Counted from the first letter of the stretch, positions 45,841-56,843 are shown. The stretch: 64,000 bases of DNA from Marisa cornuarietis (GCA_004794655.1 SMMW01000013.1:3122001-3186000); one strand, 5' to 3'. Notes: generated by a model not told the origin, from the sequence alone. Translations and numbers: made by a program.

Positions 45841-47437
45841 AATCTTCCCTAGCATTGCCATTCTCCGGTGAAAAGACACGAAAGGTTAAAATTTATCACT
45901 TGAGAAAAATAGCTCGCCCACAAGAAGTAGTCCCAAGTCTAATGTCTTTTGACGTCCAAGTCCTCACCTGCTACTGAAGATAATAATAAAACACAGATGG
46001 AAAAAATCAAAGTAAGAAATAAAGAACAAAGAAACAAAGACAGTGTTGAGTAAATAGACTCTAAAAAGAAAGACAATTAGGGACAGATAGAACTATTAGT
46101 ACATAACTGCATTGCCAAATAAAATGATACCATTGAAATGGTTAACATTTTTACACAGAAAAGTGCTTTGTGTTATTAAAGATGGCTTCTGACTGAGAAA
46201 TTCTGAAGTTATCTAGACTAGCATATGGTTTTAGTAATGGATTGCACCGGTCGATTTTAACGACTTCGGATGCAAGATTAACGAATCTTTGGAAATCATC
46301 GGAATTTCATAAAAGAAAGACTATAAACCTGGCACCCTTCTAGTAGAATTTTTTTTTTTGAATTTTTCACATTTTATAATGCATTTGGAGCTGTACTTTG
46401 CCATCTCATCAGGTGTGACTGAGAAGCGATGGTGTGCTGTATGTTACTCAATACAGGATGTGTACTGTTCATTCTCCCCGATTCGCACTACATACTGAAT
46501 TGTTCATGGGTTGGTTGGTGCCTTCAGTAACATACTGTTCGTGTCTTTATTCCATTTTTTCGAGCTGCATGCACAGAGTGTAATCTAAACCTTTGTAATG
46601 TAATGGGAACTCTTTGCGGATTGATTATTTTCTGGTCGAGCCAGTCTGGGTAAAACTATTCATTTCACTATAAATAAATGTTTTCGAATAGAGTTGGGTC
46701 CGTTATAAAGATCGTTGTTACTCGGTTTTTTTGTTTTTTCAGATCGGGTATATCTTGTGTTGGTGGCTGATAGGTTGCTAGTTTAGACATTGGCATTTTG
46801 TCTGATGCGAGTATTTTCAGTATAAAAACCAGTTTTGTTTTTATTATTTCAGGGTTGTGTATAATATTATTGCCTAAGATTTTCAAATTGCTCCGATTTA
46901 GCCTGTCGCTAAAATTTAGATGTCTCCATCCCATTTGTTGTTTTTTTGTGACAGCATCAATTGTGGTGTATTTTTAAGATTCTGTCTTGTAGTAGTTGTG
47001 TTTGACCATGACACTGATACCTCAGATATTTGCCTCGTTCTCATGGCGATAACTGCAAAAATCTAATTACAATGTTTGATGTGAGCTTCTTCTTCTTATT
47101 CTTTCCAGACGTGTTGTGGCTGGCTGCTCAATATTTGAAATGCCCATGTTCGAGAACCATTGTAAATTCAAAACTGGACCCGAATACCAAATAAACCATC
47201 ACGAGGATCATACACAACTAGAAGCACGTTCGGCAAACAAAGCTTTGTCAAAACATTGACACGTGAAGCCAATGCAGTTACTCGTGAATAATTTCAAACA
47301 GTCACGGAGACATTTTTAATCGATAGCTCGTGCATTTTAGATCACAGCAACACAGCTCTAGCAATATTCAATAATACCAGAAAAGAAAACTATTCTACTG
47401 AAGAAACATATTTTATTAAACAAACAATAATAAAAAA

Positions 47438-47917
47438 CTAGTCCATTTGAAACAAGTGGGTCTTCAGTGTTTTCTTGAAAGTTGCAAGACTCTCAGACTC
47501 CTCGGTCGAGAGGGGAAGCGAGTTCCACAGAAGCGGGGCTACATTTGAGAAAGATCTAAAACCCATTGTCTTTTTGTTTGTGTTCCCTGTCTGAACATTC
47601 GGTAGTCTTCGTCTGGATTGGGCTGCTGAATGAAGGTTCCGCTGAGGTTGGTGACGGTGAATGAGATCTTGTAGATGTGCAGGCGCAAGGTCGTGAAGGC
47701 AGCCATATGTCAGAGTTAACAATTTGTGGGCGATCCTTTTCTTCACAGGGAGCCAGTGGAGGTCAAACAATATGAGAGTGATATGCTCAGTCTTTTTCTT
47801 TCCTGTAACTATCCTAGCAGCCGTATTTTGCACTCGCTGAAGCCTCGACAACTCATTCTTTGAAATTCCCCAGAGGCAGCTGTTTGCATAGTCTAATCTC
47901 GAATGAATGAGGGACAC
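47438..47917 (-). pseudogene. LINE ORF2 C-terminal domain
   Basis: About 159 codons reading HSRLDYANSCLWGISKNEL, LQRVQNTAARIVTG, HWLPVKKRIAHKLL and ending LWNSLPLS and TFKKTLKTHLF. This is the familiar thumb and C-terminal module that follows the reverse transcriptase in CR1-group LINEs. A frame shift separates it from the palm domain. Confidence 0.85.
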
Positions 47918-47954
47918 AGCAACTGCATTCTAGCTTGACCCACTTGGATAGAGT

Positions 47955-48563
47955 CTAGAGAGACCTTACTAAGGCTAAACCTGGAACCACATAGCATCGC
48001 CTCTGTCTTCTCGTCTGCTTGAGTTTGTTCCTCAGCATCCATGACCGTACCTCTAAACAACACTCTTCTACCGCACAGACTGCCTCACGCACCGACTCCC
48101 TGTCTGTACCGAACGAACGATAGAGTTCAGTATCATCTGCAAACATTTGGCGGTTCACTCCATGCTTCTCAATGAGGGGACCAAGCTGAGATGTGTAAAT
48201 AGAAACTAAAATCGGGCCCAAAACAGAGCCCTGCGGGAAACCGCACTGCAACGGAACTGTCACTGAAGAAGCTTGATTGACCATCACCCTTTGTGTACGG
48301 TCACTGAAGTAGGAATGGAACCACTGCAAGGCAGAACCACCAATGCCCACTTTCATCTGAAGACGAGTCAGTAGAGTGGTATGATCACTGACATCAAAGG
48401 CCGCACTCAGATCAAGGAGGACCACAAGAGTCACGTTCCCAGCATCAGCACTGCACAGAAGATCGTTCATAAGAAGCAGAAGGGCTGTCTCACAACTGTG
48501 CTTAGGTCTGTACGCCAACTGAAATTTATCCAACAAGCTGTAGCGGTCCAGGTGGGATGTCAA
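47955..48563 (-). pseudogene. LINE reverse transcriptase domain
   Basis: About 200 codons covering fingers and palm: QLAYRPKHSCETALL, then LDLSAAFDVSDH (first catalytic Asp box), GIGGSALQWFHSYFSDRTQ, FPQGSVLGPILVS, and QMFADDTELY, the FADD catalytic pair of this group. The enzyme copies LINE RNA into the genome at a nicked target. The frame is open for 200 residues, but the element is truncated upstream and shifted downstream, so it is presumed inactive. Confidence 0.85.
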
Positions 48564-49160
48564 CTGCTGAGCAACTACACGCTCCGAAAGATTCGAAACA
48601 AAGGCAAATTCGACACAGGTCTATAGTTTTTACACGAGTTAGGGCCAAAGGTTGTGCTTCTTTAAGACAGGCTTAATCACAGCCGTTTTAAATTGTCTGG
48701 GTACAGAAGCAGAGGAAAGACTAGCATTGACTATGCGCACTACTACAGGAAGCAGAATGTCAAGGTGCTGGAGAACAACACTAGTGGGGATGGGATCGTC
48801 CACAGACGTGGCTGGCTACAACACCTAACTAATTTCAGCAGTTCATCTTCTGTCACTGGTTGAAAGTTAGAGAGGGGCGTGCCACAAAACGAGTCACTGG
48901 TTTGCACCACAGTATCATCCGAGTCACTGAAGCTATTAGTGTCTTTACCTTGTCTTTAAAGTAAGCACTTAATGTACCGGCAGCAGTCTGGTCATCCATC
49001 TCTGGAAGAACAGGCGCCGTCGCATCTTTACCCAGGAGACCATTCACAACTGAGAACTTCTTGCGGGAATCAGAAACTGCAGAGCTTAGAATGTCCATAA
49101 CATACTGTGACCTAGCTTTGAGATGTCAATAGGAACACGGTTGACTTCATCCATAAACAC

Positions 49161-50460
49161 GGGGGTGAAGGGGCCATCAAAGTCAGATACAATGGAGCAT
49201 GAAGAATTACAGGAACAAGGCCATAGCCCCCAAAACAACCTTTCCACAGAGTCTTGGCGGCTCACTGGTGGCAGAGCTTGGTGCTAACACCTGCACTAAA
49301 TCTGAACGGGAATTAGCAATAACACTTATCGAGGGACGCAACTATTGTGCGTGCGTGCGTGCGTGCGTGCGTGCGTGGAGAATGCTAAAGCCATCTCCTT
49401 ATTAATGATTTATATGATAAAAATAATAATCAGACAGACAGATTGATGACGACTGGCCATTAATATTCTATTACTATAGTCCAGGTATTTACATTTTTCT
49501 AAACCGATCCTTACGTTGCTTCTATTTGGTTTCTCAAAATGCTTACGCATAAATGAATGTATAAAAGTGCTGATACGTTGTACTACCTTATGTGCGTCCA
49601 CACGAGATGTATTAATAATATTCGGCGCCGGATATCGTGGTCTCCTGTGTTATATTCACGGAAATACGAGACATGCGCTGCGTACGGTAATTTGATCATC
49701 TTGCCGTTTTCACTGAAAACAGAGTAAATATTTACACATTTTCAACTCATTTATCACTGTGGCAGGCTGTAGCAAATATTTTCAAGCTATTGCCCTTCTT
49801 TATCTTTTTATGCTTTCCTCGTGGCCTCTTTCCTTCTCACCTCTTTTACAAGGTCTGTCTCTTTTTTCTCCTCTTTCTTTCTAAATTTGTACGCCAGTGT
49901 GTCATGAATCTGCCAGCTCCAAAGCAAAAAAAAAAGGTCTTTTATTAGCTTTATTCTTTTGGCGAACCTACTTTTCTTGTTTTGCTTTGGTATGCAATAC
50001 AGGCTGGCCACAGAACGAAAAAGAAGCGGTGAGCATAAATAGTTTCAGTGTTTTCACAAAGAAAGAGAGTTCGCAGGCGTGGATACGAGCATAAGAATAA
50101 ATTTCCCTTGAACCGCTGTCTAATGTTTTTGCTAAAGCACGGAATGCACTTGCCCCCTGTTATCCGCGGTATTTTCTGACTGGGAAGATGTGAGTGGGTT
50201 GGAGTGTGGAGGTTATCAGACGACGCTGTAGACGTGTGGATGTGGTGACATCAAGAGTTAACGGAGCTGAGCCGCGAAAGTCAAACCGGATTTTAAGTCT
50301 TATTTACCATCCTTGCTCTGAGCACACGGGTGTTCCTCGAGGCTGTTGTGCCAACTCTGATTTTCTTGCCAAGGACTGGAGATATCTTTTTAGAGGTTCT
50401 GGCTGAGCCCTTCCCGTTTTTCTTAGAACAGCCAGATTAGATTTGTGTTGTGCTCCCTGG
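49161..50460. other. spacer upstream of R5, no gene seen
   Basis: Contains a (TGCG)n run of seven units (49347-49376) and AT-rich sequence. No supported coding region. Confidence 0.4.
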
Positions 50461-50468
50461 CACCCAGC

Positions 50469-50729
50469 TATAAAAGTCCTTCGCGTCCAGATATCCCGGA
50501 GACTTTTAGAATCAAGGAAGCTGAAGCCACCTGCATGTTCCGGAACATACTACCAAAACTATTCCTGTTGTACATCATATGCAGAGTGCTTGAAAATCAC
50601 CGGAATACACTGTCATTGTCAGGTGTGTAACTGTTGGTGGTGGGTTTTCAGACAAAAGCTCTTTTTTCGGCTTGTTCTTTGAACTATCATTCGGCTCTAC
50701 TCCACCTGCTTCGAAACAGCAAAATCTTG
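50469..50729 (+). promoter_or_regulatory. candidate core promoter and 5' noncoding exon of R5
   Basis: A consensus TATAAAAG box (50469-50476) is followed by an exon-like stretch ending in the donor CTTG|GTAAGTTCATT (exon side to 50729). The last 130 bp align with 38170-38333 upstream of R4: GAAAATCACCGGAATACAC, GTGGGTTTTCAGACAAAAGC, CTCCACCTGCTTCG and the donor itself. Joined to the acceptor at 51352 the intron would be only 623 nt. Confidence 0.6.
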
Positions 50730-51383
50730 GTAAGTTCATTTACGAACACAAAATATGTAGTAGACTCTTCGGAAACTTTGCTAAAATAACTGTCCCTGCG
50801 ATATTACTTTCAAAAAAGAAATTAAACCAGAAATTAGGTGATGAAGTACCGCATAGTTTTCAGTAGCCTTGTCTCGAGCAGAAGTCTGCTGTTGTTGCAC
50901 TTACGAGCACGGTCATAGGTATATATCCACATTAGAAGCCGCTCTTGTCTGTAGATAAACACAGTATGTGGTGATAATACTTGGGGCAGCGCTGTGGTTG
51001 TTTTAATCTGTTGTCAAACGTTGAAATTTTTAAAATGTTTTAAAAATATTTTGTACTGAGACTACGATAGCTGTCGGAGACACTAACAAGGAGTGGATAT
51101 TCCGTGCACACGACTCTATTTGTCAGTTTGCTTTAAAAACGTATTTTAAAACTGATTACAATGTACCTAACTATAAAGATACAGACACTAGCTCGTTATT
51201 TTTGTCACCATTATTATCATCATCATCAGTAGCTGACAATTTTAAATTAACATGATAGTAACAAGCGAAAAATTAAACTTATTGAGTTTCCATTTTTTTT
51301 ACCTGAAAGAACATTGCTCTGTCAACTATGCAGATCGATTCTTTTTTTTCAGATTTCTCTTTGACCGGCGGCAGATCCCTACA

Positions 51384-52433
51384 ATGAACCTTACGTCCAA
51401 CATCACAAATCAAACTGACGAAGATAAAATAAATTACTACCTGGGCTTATACAACTCCTTTCACAACAGCTACATCTGGGTGCTGGTGGGCCTGGGTGTG
51501 CCGGGCCAAATCGCCTGTTTACTGACTCTCACATCCATGACCATGAAAACGTCCATCTTCTACGTGACCTTGCTCGCAGGAACTGACCTCTTAGCTCTGG
51601 TCCTCAAGCTCGTCTTTCACCAACTCAGCAATTACAGCATCCCGCTGTATGACGTGGGCTGCAAATTTGCTTTGTTTGTTGAGGTGGTCAGCTGCTACGC
51701 CAACTGGACCCTCGTCCTCATCTGTTTTGAGCGGTTCCTGGCTGTGTGCTTTCCCCTCAAGCGGAACGCCTACTTCACACAGACCAGAGCCGTGGCCATC
51801 GCCGCTGTCATTGCTATGATGATCTTCTTGTGTTATCTGTGTACAATTGTATATTATCAATTTAACGTGAATCGGCTATGTGGCTTCATAAACGAGCCAC
51901 CAGGTTTTTCCCAGTACTGGTACTGGACCGCAGCCATCTTGTACTCGCTCTTACCCTTCGTGCTGCTCGCTGTCTTGACCGTCTTCATCATCCACAGTCT
52001 CAAGAAGCACCTCCAGTCTCGTCGCACCCTGCAGGCGACCTCACACAACTGCACGGGCGTCGAGCAAAGATTTTCTCGTGCCGAGGTCGCCATCTGTGTC
52101 ATGATGGTGTCAGCCGCTGTCGTCTTCTTGTTCCTCACCCTCCCGTCCTGCTTAAATTTTGTCCTATCTGCAGCTCACGTTCTGAGTTACGATAAGGATA
52201 CGGATCTTCAGATTATTACTTTACTGATGGGAGAGTTTTCCACGGAGTTAGCGGATTCCAATCATGCGGTTAATTTCTACATCTACTTTCTCACAAACAG
52301 CCGATTTCGTGCCAGCTTCAAGGCGTTAATACGAAGAGGATTCAAACAAGTTCCTGAAAGTACCGTTGATTACAGAAGTAAAGTAAACACTTTGCAAAGA
52401 AGTGTTGAACACCTGAATACAACTAAGGTATAG
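51384..52433 (+). CDS. R5: rhodopsin-like (class A) G protein-coupled receptor
   Basis: A 349-residue seven-pass receptor, about 93% identical to R4 with no length change. The three N-terminal sequons, Asp68, Cys93, Cys166, E-R-F (116-118), NFYIY (297-301) and the T-K-V end are retained. TM1 carries Gln42 where R4 and the other paralogues have the near-universal Asn (GQ instead of GN), through two base changes. LPTC is LPSC here. Most of the roughly 23 replacements lie from TM4 through the third intracellular loop and in TM6-ECL3, whereas the span from residue 53 to 140 is identical in protein sequence except at residue 55. The ATG lies 31 nt after a strong acceptor at 51352. The ATTAAA hexamer present after R4 is ATCAAA here. 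It is probably functional, but the TM1 change makes signalling uncertain. Confidence 0.9.
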   Translation: MNLTSNITNQTDEDKINYYLGLYNSFHNSYIWVLVGLGVPGQIACLLTLTSMTMKTSIFYVTLLAGTDLLALVLKLVFHQLSNYSIPLYDVGCKFALFVEVVSCYANWTLVLICFERFLAVCFPLKRNAYFTQTRAVAIAAVIAMMIFLCYLCTIVYYQFNVNRLCGFINEPPGFSQYWYWTAAILYSLLPFVLLAVLTVFIIHSLKKHLQSRRTLQATSHNCTGVEQRFSRAEVAICVMMVSAAVVFLFLTLPSCLNFVLSAAHVLSYDKDTDLQIITLLMGEFSTELADSNHAVNFYIYFLTNSRFRASFKALIRRGFKQVPESTVDYRSKVNTLQRSVEHLNTTKV

Positions 52434-53156
52434 ATTGGCAAGCACTGTGAAACTATAGGGAGGAAACATGATTTATCTGACCCTGTTAGAGAAAAGAGAT
52501 TCGTCTGTGGTCTAAAGGACAGACAAGCAAATCCACAATGGGTTGTCCATAGAATTACATCAAAAGGAAAGAAAAAAGGAACATTGCGTTGTGTTTGATA
52601 TTTCCGCGCTAATTTGCCTAGGATGTGGCAGAAATGTAAAGTGAACATTGCAGAGCACAGACACAGAGAAACGTCATATTTATTTGGAAGAATTATGTTT
52701 ACCTCTCTTAACATGCTATGTATAGAGCTCAATGTTTTGGTTTTGACAGGTATAAGTTTATCAAGTTTTATCTTTTAATGTCTTGTAGGAGACGCACGGA
52801 TAAACGCTTGTGCTTCGTTTCCCGTGTGGCAATGAGGCAACCTTTTCTCTACCTTCTCAGTAGTGTGATTGTGAACATCACGCTGACAGTGATGTAGTTT
52901 GCCGCTAACCCAACATTCGTTTTATTGATGCGCTTCGAAGTTCTGACAAGACCGTTGACCAAGAAATCTGTGCACATATATATATTTATATATGAACGAA
53001 AACTACAGATCAACTTATATAAGTTTGAGTCTTTGATTTCTTTAAAACAGTTCTACTGCAAGTAACATCTGATTAGTGCACATGAGCTGTTCCTCGCCCA
53101 CAAAACCATGTCCTCGATATTGTGGCTTTTTGCGTCGAAAGACATTCAGTTTTGCA

Positions 53157-53237
53157 ATGTCAGTAATAGCTTACATGTCAGTAATAGCTTACATGTCAGT
53201 GATGGCTTACATGTCAGTGATAGGTTGCATGTCAGTG
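53157..53237. repeat. 18-bp minisatellite, about 4.5 copies
   Basis: The same unit as at 44664 (ATGTCAGTAATAGCTTAC-like), with two more copies than the R4 paralogous site. Confidence 0.8.
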
Positions 53238-53985
53238 TCTTAGGTCTTGAATGGCCACGACTACCTCCCGTAAACTTCATATTTCCAAAGAATTACATAT
53301 CCTCGTACACCAACAATATTAGTACATTCAAAAGACAATCTTAGTGTAAATGTATCAATATGACTTTATACTGCATCGCGCCTACGAGACATTAAGATTT
53401 AAATAATTTTGAAAATTTTGTAAAAATGATGCTGGTAGCTGTGATATTTTACTTTCTGTACTGATCGTTAACATTGATGACGATAAATTTGTTTCTAAAA
53501 TATTCTCTAGTGAGGTCTTATCAAAATTTTCTGAGAGCGCTATGCGCCAGATGTCTTTTGTTTCAAACACTTCTTTTTCAGGGTGGTGAGCAGTAAAGAG
53601 TTGAAATCGTCTTTTCGAAAAGAAAGCTCGCAGAAAATTTCTCCTGAAAAAAGTTTTAGCTTATTCTTCAAAGACAATTTTTCTTAAGACGCTGCCCGGC
53701 TACGTGTAGGTATTTCCTGTCTTTGCTGCTTGAATACTCGTGTAGAGACCTCATCCCTGGAATATACAACCAATTTAGATTTTGACTAGACGTAGAGGTG
53801 TTTCTCACAGACCACTTGCACTGTCGAGTATTTTATTAACTTCTAAAATTTTTATTTACTTAGTCTTCATTCTACGAGGTCAACGAAAGTTGTTTATCTT
53901 GAAATGTGTCATCAGGTATGCAAATCTTTGGACGTCAGTCATTGATCGATGTCTCAATATGGCGGCATTTTTACTACCATCGGCG

Positions 53986-54145
53986 GGCGGCCCCGGTGGC
54001 GCAACGTTTAACGCCTGTCACCAATACAGGGACAGTTGACTGTTCTGGGTTTAGCTCTCGTTTCTGGCACACTGTTATTTTTTTTTTTTGCATGTAGCAT
54101 CTGTTTACAGGGCTAGCTGCTTTGCCGTTGGCTTGGCATCAAACA
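53986..54145 (+). repeat. tRNA-derived SINE (copy in R5 flank)
   Basis: The duplicate of the SINE at 45675, with the same GGCCCCGGTGGCGCAACG head and a short T-run expansion in the body (54075-54088). Confidence 0.7.
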
Positions 54146-54174
54146 CTAATTCTTCCCTAGTAATGCCATTCTCC

Positions 54175-54677
54175 AGATGCCTGAAGGCATTTGTAACCAA
54201 GATTGTTTGTGTTAACATTGCGCAAAAACAATTTTGTGTTGCGCCAACACGACGCAAATCAAGGCCCAGATCAGAGAAAACCTTTTTTATGTTGGGGCTT
54301 ACGGTTTTTTCAACTGTGTGCATGCTGTGTGCACGTTCGTGGCTGAAGGTGTTCTTGATGCCTGTCCTGTTCTGATGAGCTTTGTGTTCGTGCGCCTGTT
54401 TGTGCTTTAGATAAAGCACTGTTAAATACTCTCTATAACTGTAGGTTAGGTTGAGCTCAGTACAAGATTACCATTCTCCACAAATCTCAACCCAAATGAA
54501 CCTTTCCTTTTTTATGAAAAGAGTTGAGCCGCTTTCTGTGTATGGTGATGTACGCAAATGCTAAGCGGTAGTATTTTATGCTGTTTACCCCAGCAACTGT
54601 ACAAACATTTCGTTTGAAATCTTGAGGATCTGGATTTTACCTTAGATATCAATATGGAATGCATCACATGCATCTTA
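54175..54677. mobile_element. insertion specific to the R5 duplicate
   Basis: About 503 bp absent from the R4 copy, where the junction lies at 45866/45867. The ends read AGATGC ... GCATCT, a short inverted pair, and an AGATGCCTGAAGGCATTTG hairpin lies at the left. Open frames inside are not recognised. It could be a small nonautonomous DNA element, or sequence deleted from the R4 copy. Confidence 0.4.
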
Positions 54678-55437
54678 CGGTGAAAAGGCACGAAAGGTTA
54701 AAATTTATCACTTGAGAAAAATAGACCGCCCACAAGAAGTAGTCCCAAGTCTAATGTCTTTTGACGTCCAAATCCTCACCTGCTACTGAACATAATGATA
54801 AAACATAGATGAAAAAAATCAAAGAAAGAAATAAAAAACAAAGAAACAAAGACAGTGTGGAGTAAATAGATTCTAAAAAGAAAGACAGTCAGGGACAGAT
54901 AGAACTATTATTACTTAACTGCATTGTTCTCAAGCCAAATAAAATGATACCATTGAAATGGTTAACATTTTTACACAGAAAAGTGCTTTGTGTTATTAAA
55001 GATGGCTTCTGACTGAGAAATTCTGAAGTTACCTAGACTAGCATATGGTTTTAGTAATGGATTGCACCGGTCGATTTTAACGACTTCAGATGCAAGATTA
55101 ACGAATCTTTGTTAAGAAATCAACGGAATTTCATAAAAGAAAGAGTGTAAAACTGGCACACTGCTAGTAGAAAATACATTTTGAATTTTTCACATTTTAT
55201 AAAGCATTTGGAGATTTGGAGCTGTACTTTGCCATCTCTTCAGGTGTGACTGAAAAGCGATGGTGTACTGTAAGTTACTCAATACAGGATGTGTACTGTT
55301 CTTTCTCCCCGATTCACACTACATACTGAATTGTTTATGGGTTGGTTGGTGCCTTAAGTAACATACAGTTCGTGTCTTTCTTCCATTTTTTCGAGCTGCA
55401 TGCACAGAGTGTAATCTAAACCTTTGTAATGTAATGG

Positions 55438-56843
55438 TGTAGCAGATAAGGGGGTAGAGCAGGGATGGGGGTAGGACATAACATGTTGTTGACGTGTCAA
55501 ATGTGTCCCTTAGAAAGCATGGACCGCGAGTTTAGCAGATTCCACGTATAGGTAATGCTTACACCTGGTCCTGGGTGACAGGTGTGGGTATTTTGATCCC
55601 CAACCACAGTCAGAAAGCTACTGCTGTGGCATGAATTCCGTGGAAAAGCGTGAGCCGCAAACTATTCGAACTTCAAGCACGGGTCATAGAGTGCACACAC
55701 CTGGTCTGTTTACGACAGGGGTGTGTGTATAATTATATTCCCGACCCTATGCGGCCAGTGGGCTGCTGCTGCTGCTGCTGCTGCTGATCCAGTTGACCAA
55801 CTGTGCTAAAAGCCGAGCTGATACAGGAGATTCTACGCCGTTCTACTACTGATTGCGGAGAACAAGAGCCACGCTGAAGGAAGGTTGCCACAGCGAGACT
55901 GAACAACCGGAGCTGGCGAGAGGGCGGTACGAGTCGAATCAGCGTTTCCGTGTGTCGAGCGACTGAGCTCCACCACCACCGGTTACATCGAAGACAACCC
56001 ACCGACTAAGGGGAGGGTCGTCGCGGTATCCGTGTACCCGAGCAGTAAGCCGAAGGTAGCCACGTCCTTGTGCACCGACCGTTACGTCCGGGGAGACCTT
56101 TAACGCAGGGCAGACGCGTGAGCTATCGGGGAACGCCGGACTTCCATGAGACGCGGCGTACAGACAGACATACAGACAGAAAGAAAGACTTTCTTTTGGC
56201 ATCAGGCCAGTTGAAGGGTGTTACGTACCCTAGTTGGTATCCTCCACCTTCGTCTACCAGGTGTTGAGACAGGAGAGTTGAACTAGAGACTTGAGTAACC
56301 TCAGTACAGTTAAAGGTATATGCAGTTTAGAGACTACTGAAGACTTGCCTGTGTGTGGTCTGGTAACTTTGAGGACTTGCCTGTGTGTGCAGTCTGGTAC
56401 ATTGAAGACTTGCTTGCCTGCAGTCAGTTAATGATAGTGGACATAAGTGTAGACAGTTGAGAGTAGCTTTTTGAAGACTTGCTTGTATGAGGTCTATTTA
56501 CCAGTGTGTATTTGAGTGTATGCAGTTTAGAGACTGCTAGAGATTTGCCTGCGTGCAGTGTAGAGCGTAGAAGACCTGCCTGTGAGCGGTCTAATAATTA
56601 GTTTCAACTTGAAAGGCTGAGTTTCGTAACTACTTCAATTGTTTTGCCTTTATTCTGCTTGTAGTTGTATATTTGCTCTGAGTAATAATTTGTCTGACTG
56701 CCTAGGGGCAGAGTTGTTGAGTGTTTGTTAAACTTTCTTGTCGTTCATTTTGTAAATAAGTATGTGTCCGGGAAGGGACGTCATAAACTGAAGCCATCTT
56801 GTGTTATTCTGAGAGTGCGCGTGTCCGTTAAGAGTACGTGACA
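55438..56843. mobile_element. solo LTR, 1406 bp, AATGG target duplication
   Basis: It begins TGTAGCAG and ends GTACGTGACA. It is flanked by AATGG at 55433-55437 and 56844-56848. The R4 duplicate keeps a single AATGG at 46602-46606 with continuous flanks, which is the unoccupied site. No internal retroelement genes are present. The LTR contains a CTG run (55761-55787) and degenerate tandem repeats around GAAGACTTGCCTGTGTG (56330-56600). Insertion therefore followed the R4/R5 duplication. Confidence 0.85.

Larger units (their letters stand above)
43159..47431 (+). repeat. segmental duplication, R4 copy
   Basis: This matches 51353-57683 at high identity, beginning abruptly at the splice acceptor and running through the receptor gene and about 3.2 kb of 3' flank. 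Indels distinguish the copies. This copy has about 214 bp (45056-45269) missing from the R5 copy, and lacks the insertions at 52817-53111, 54175-54677 and 55438-56843. It ends at AAACAAACAATAAT, where a LINE begins here and different sequence follows in the R5 copy. Confidence 0.9.
47432..49160 (-). mobile_element. 5'-truncated CR1-group LINE, antisense
   Basis: On the minus strand the order is correct for one element. It runs from a linker with SDSRKKFSVVNGLLGK (about 49020-49100), through reverse transcriptase motifs to a C-terminal domain ending near 47438. The 3' end abuts the end of the R4 segmental duplication. The endonuclease domain is missing and several frameshifts are present. The CR1/L2/Nimb-like group is suggested by the DLSAAFD, QGSVLGP and HSRLDYANS blocks. 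Confidence 0.85.
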
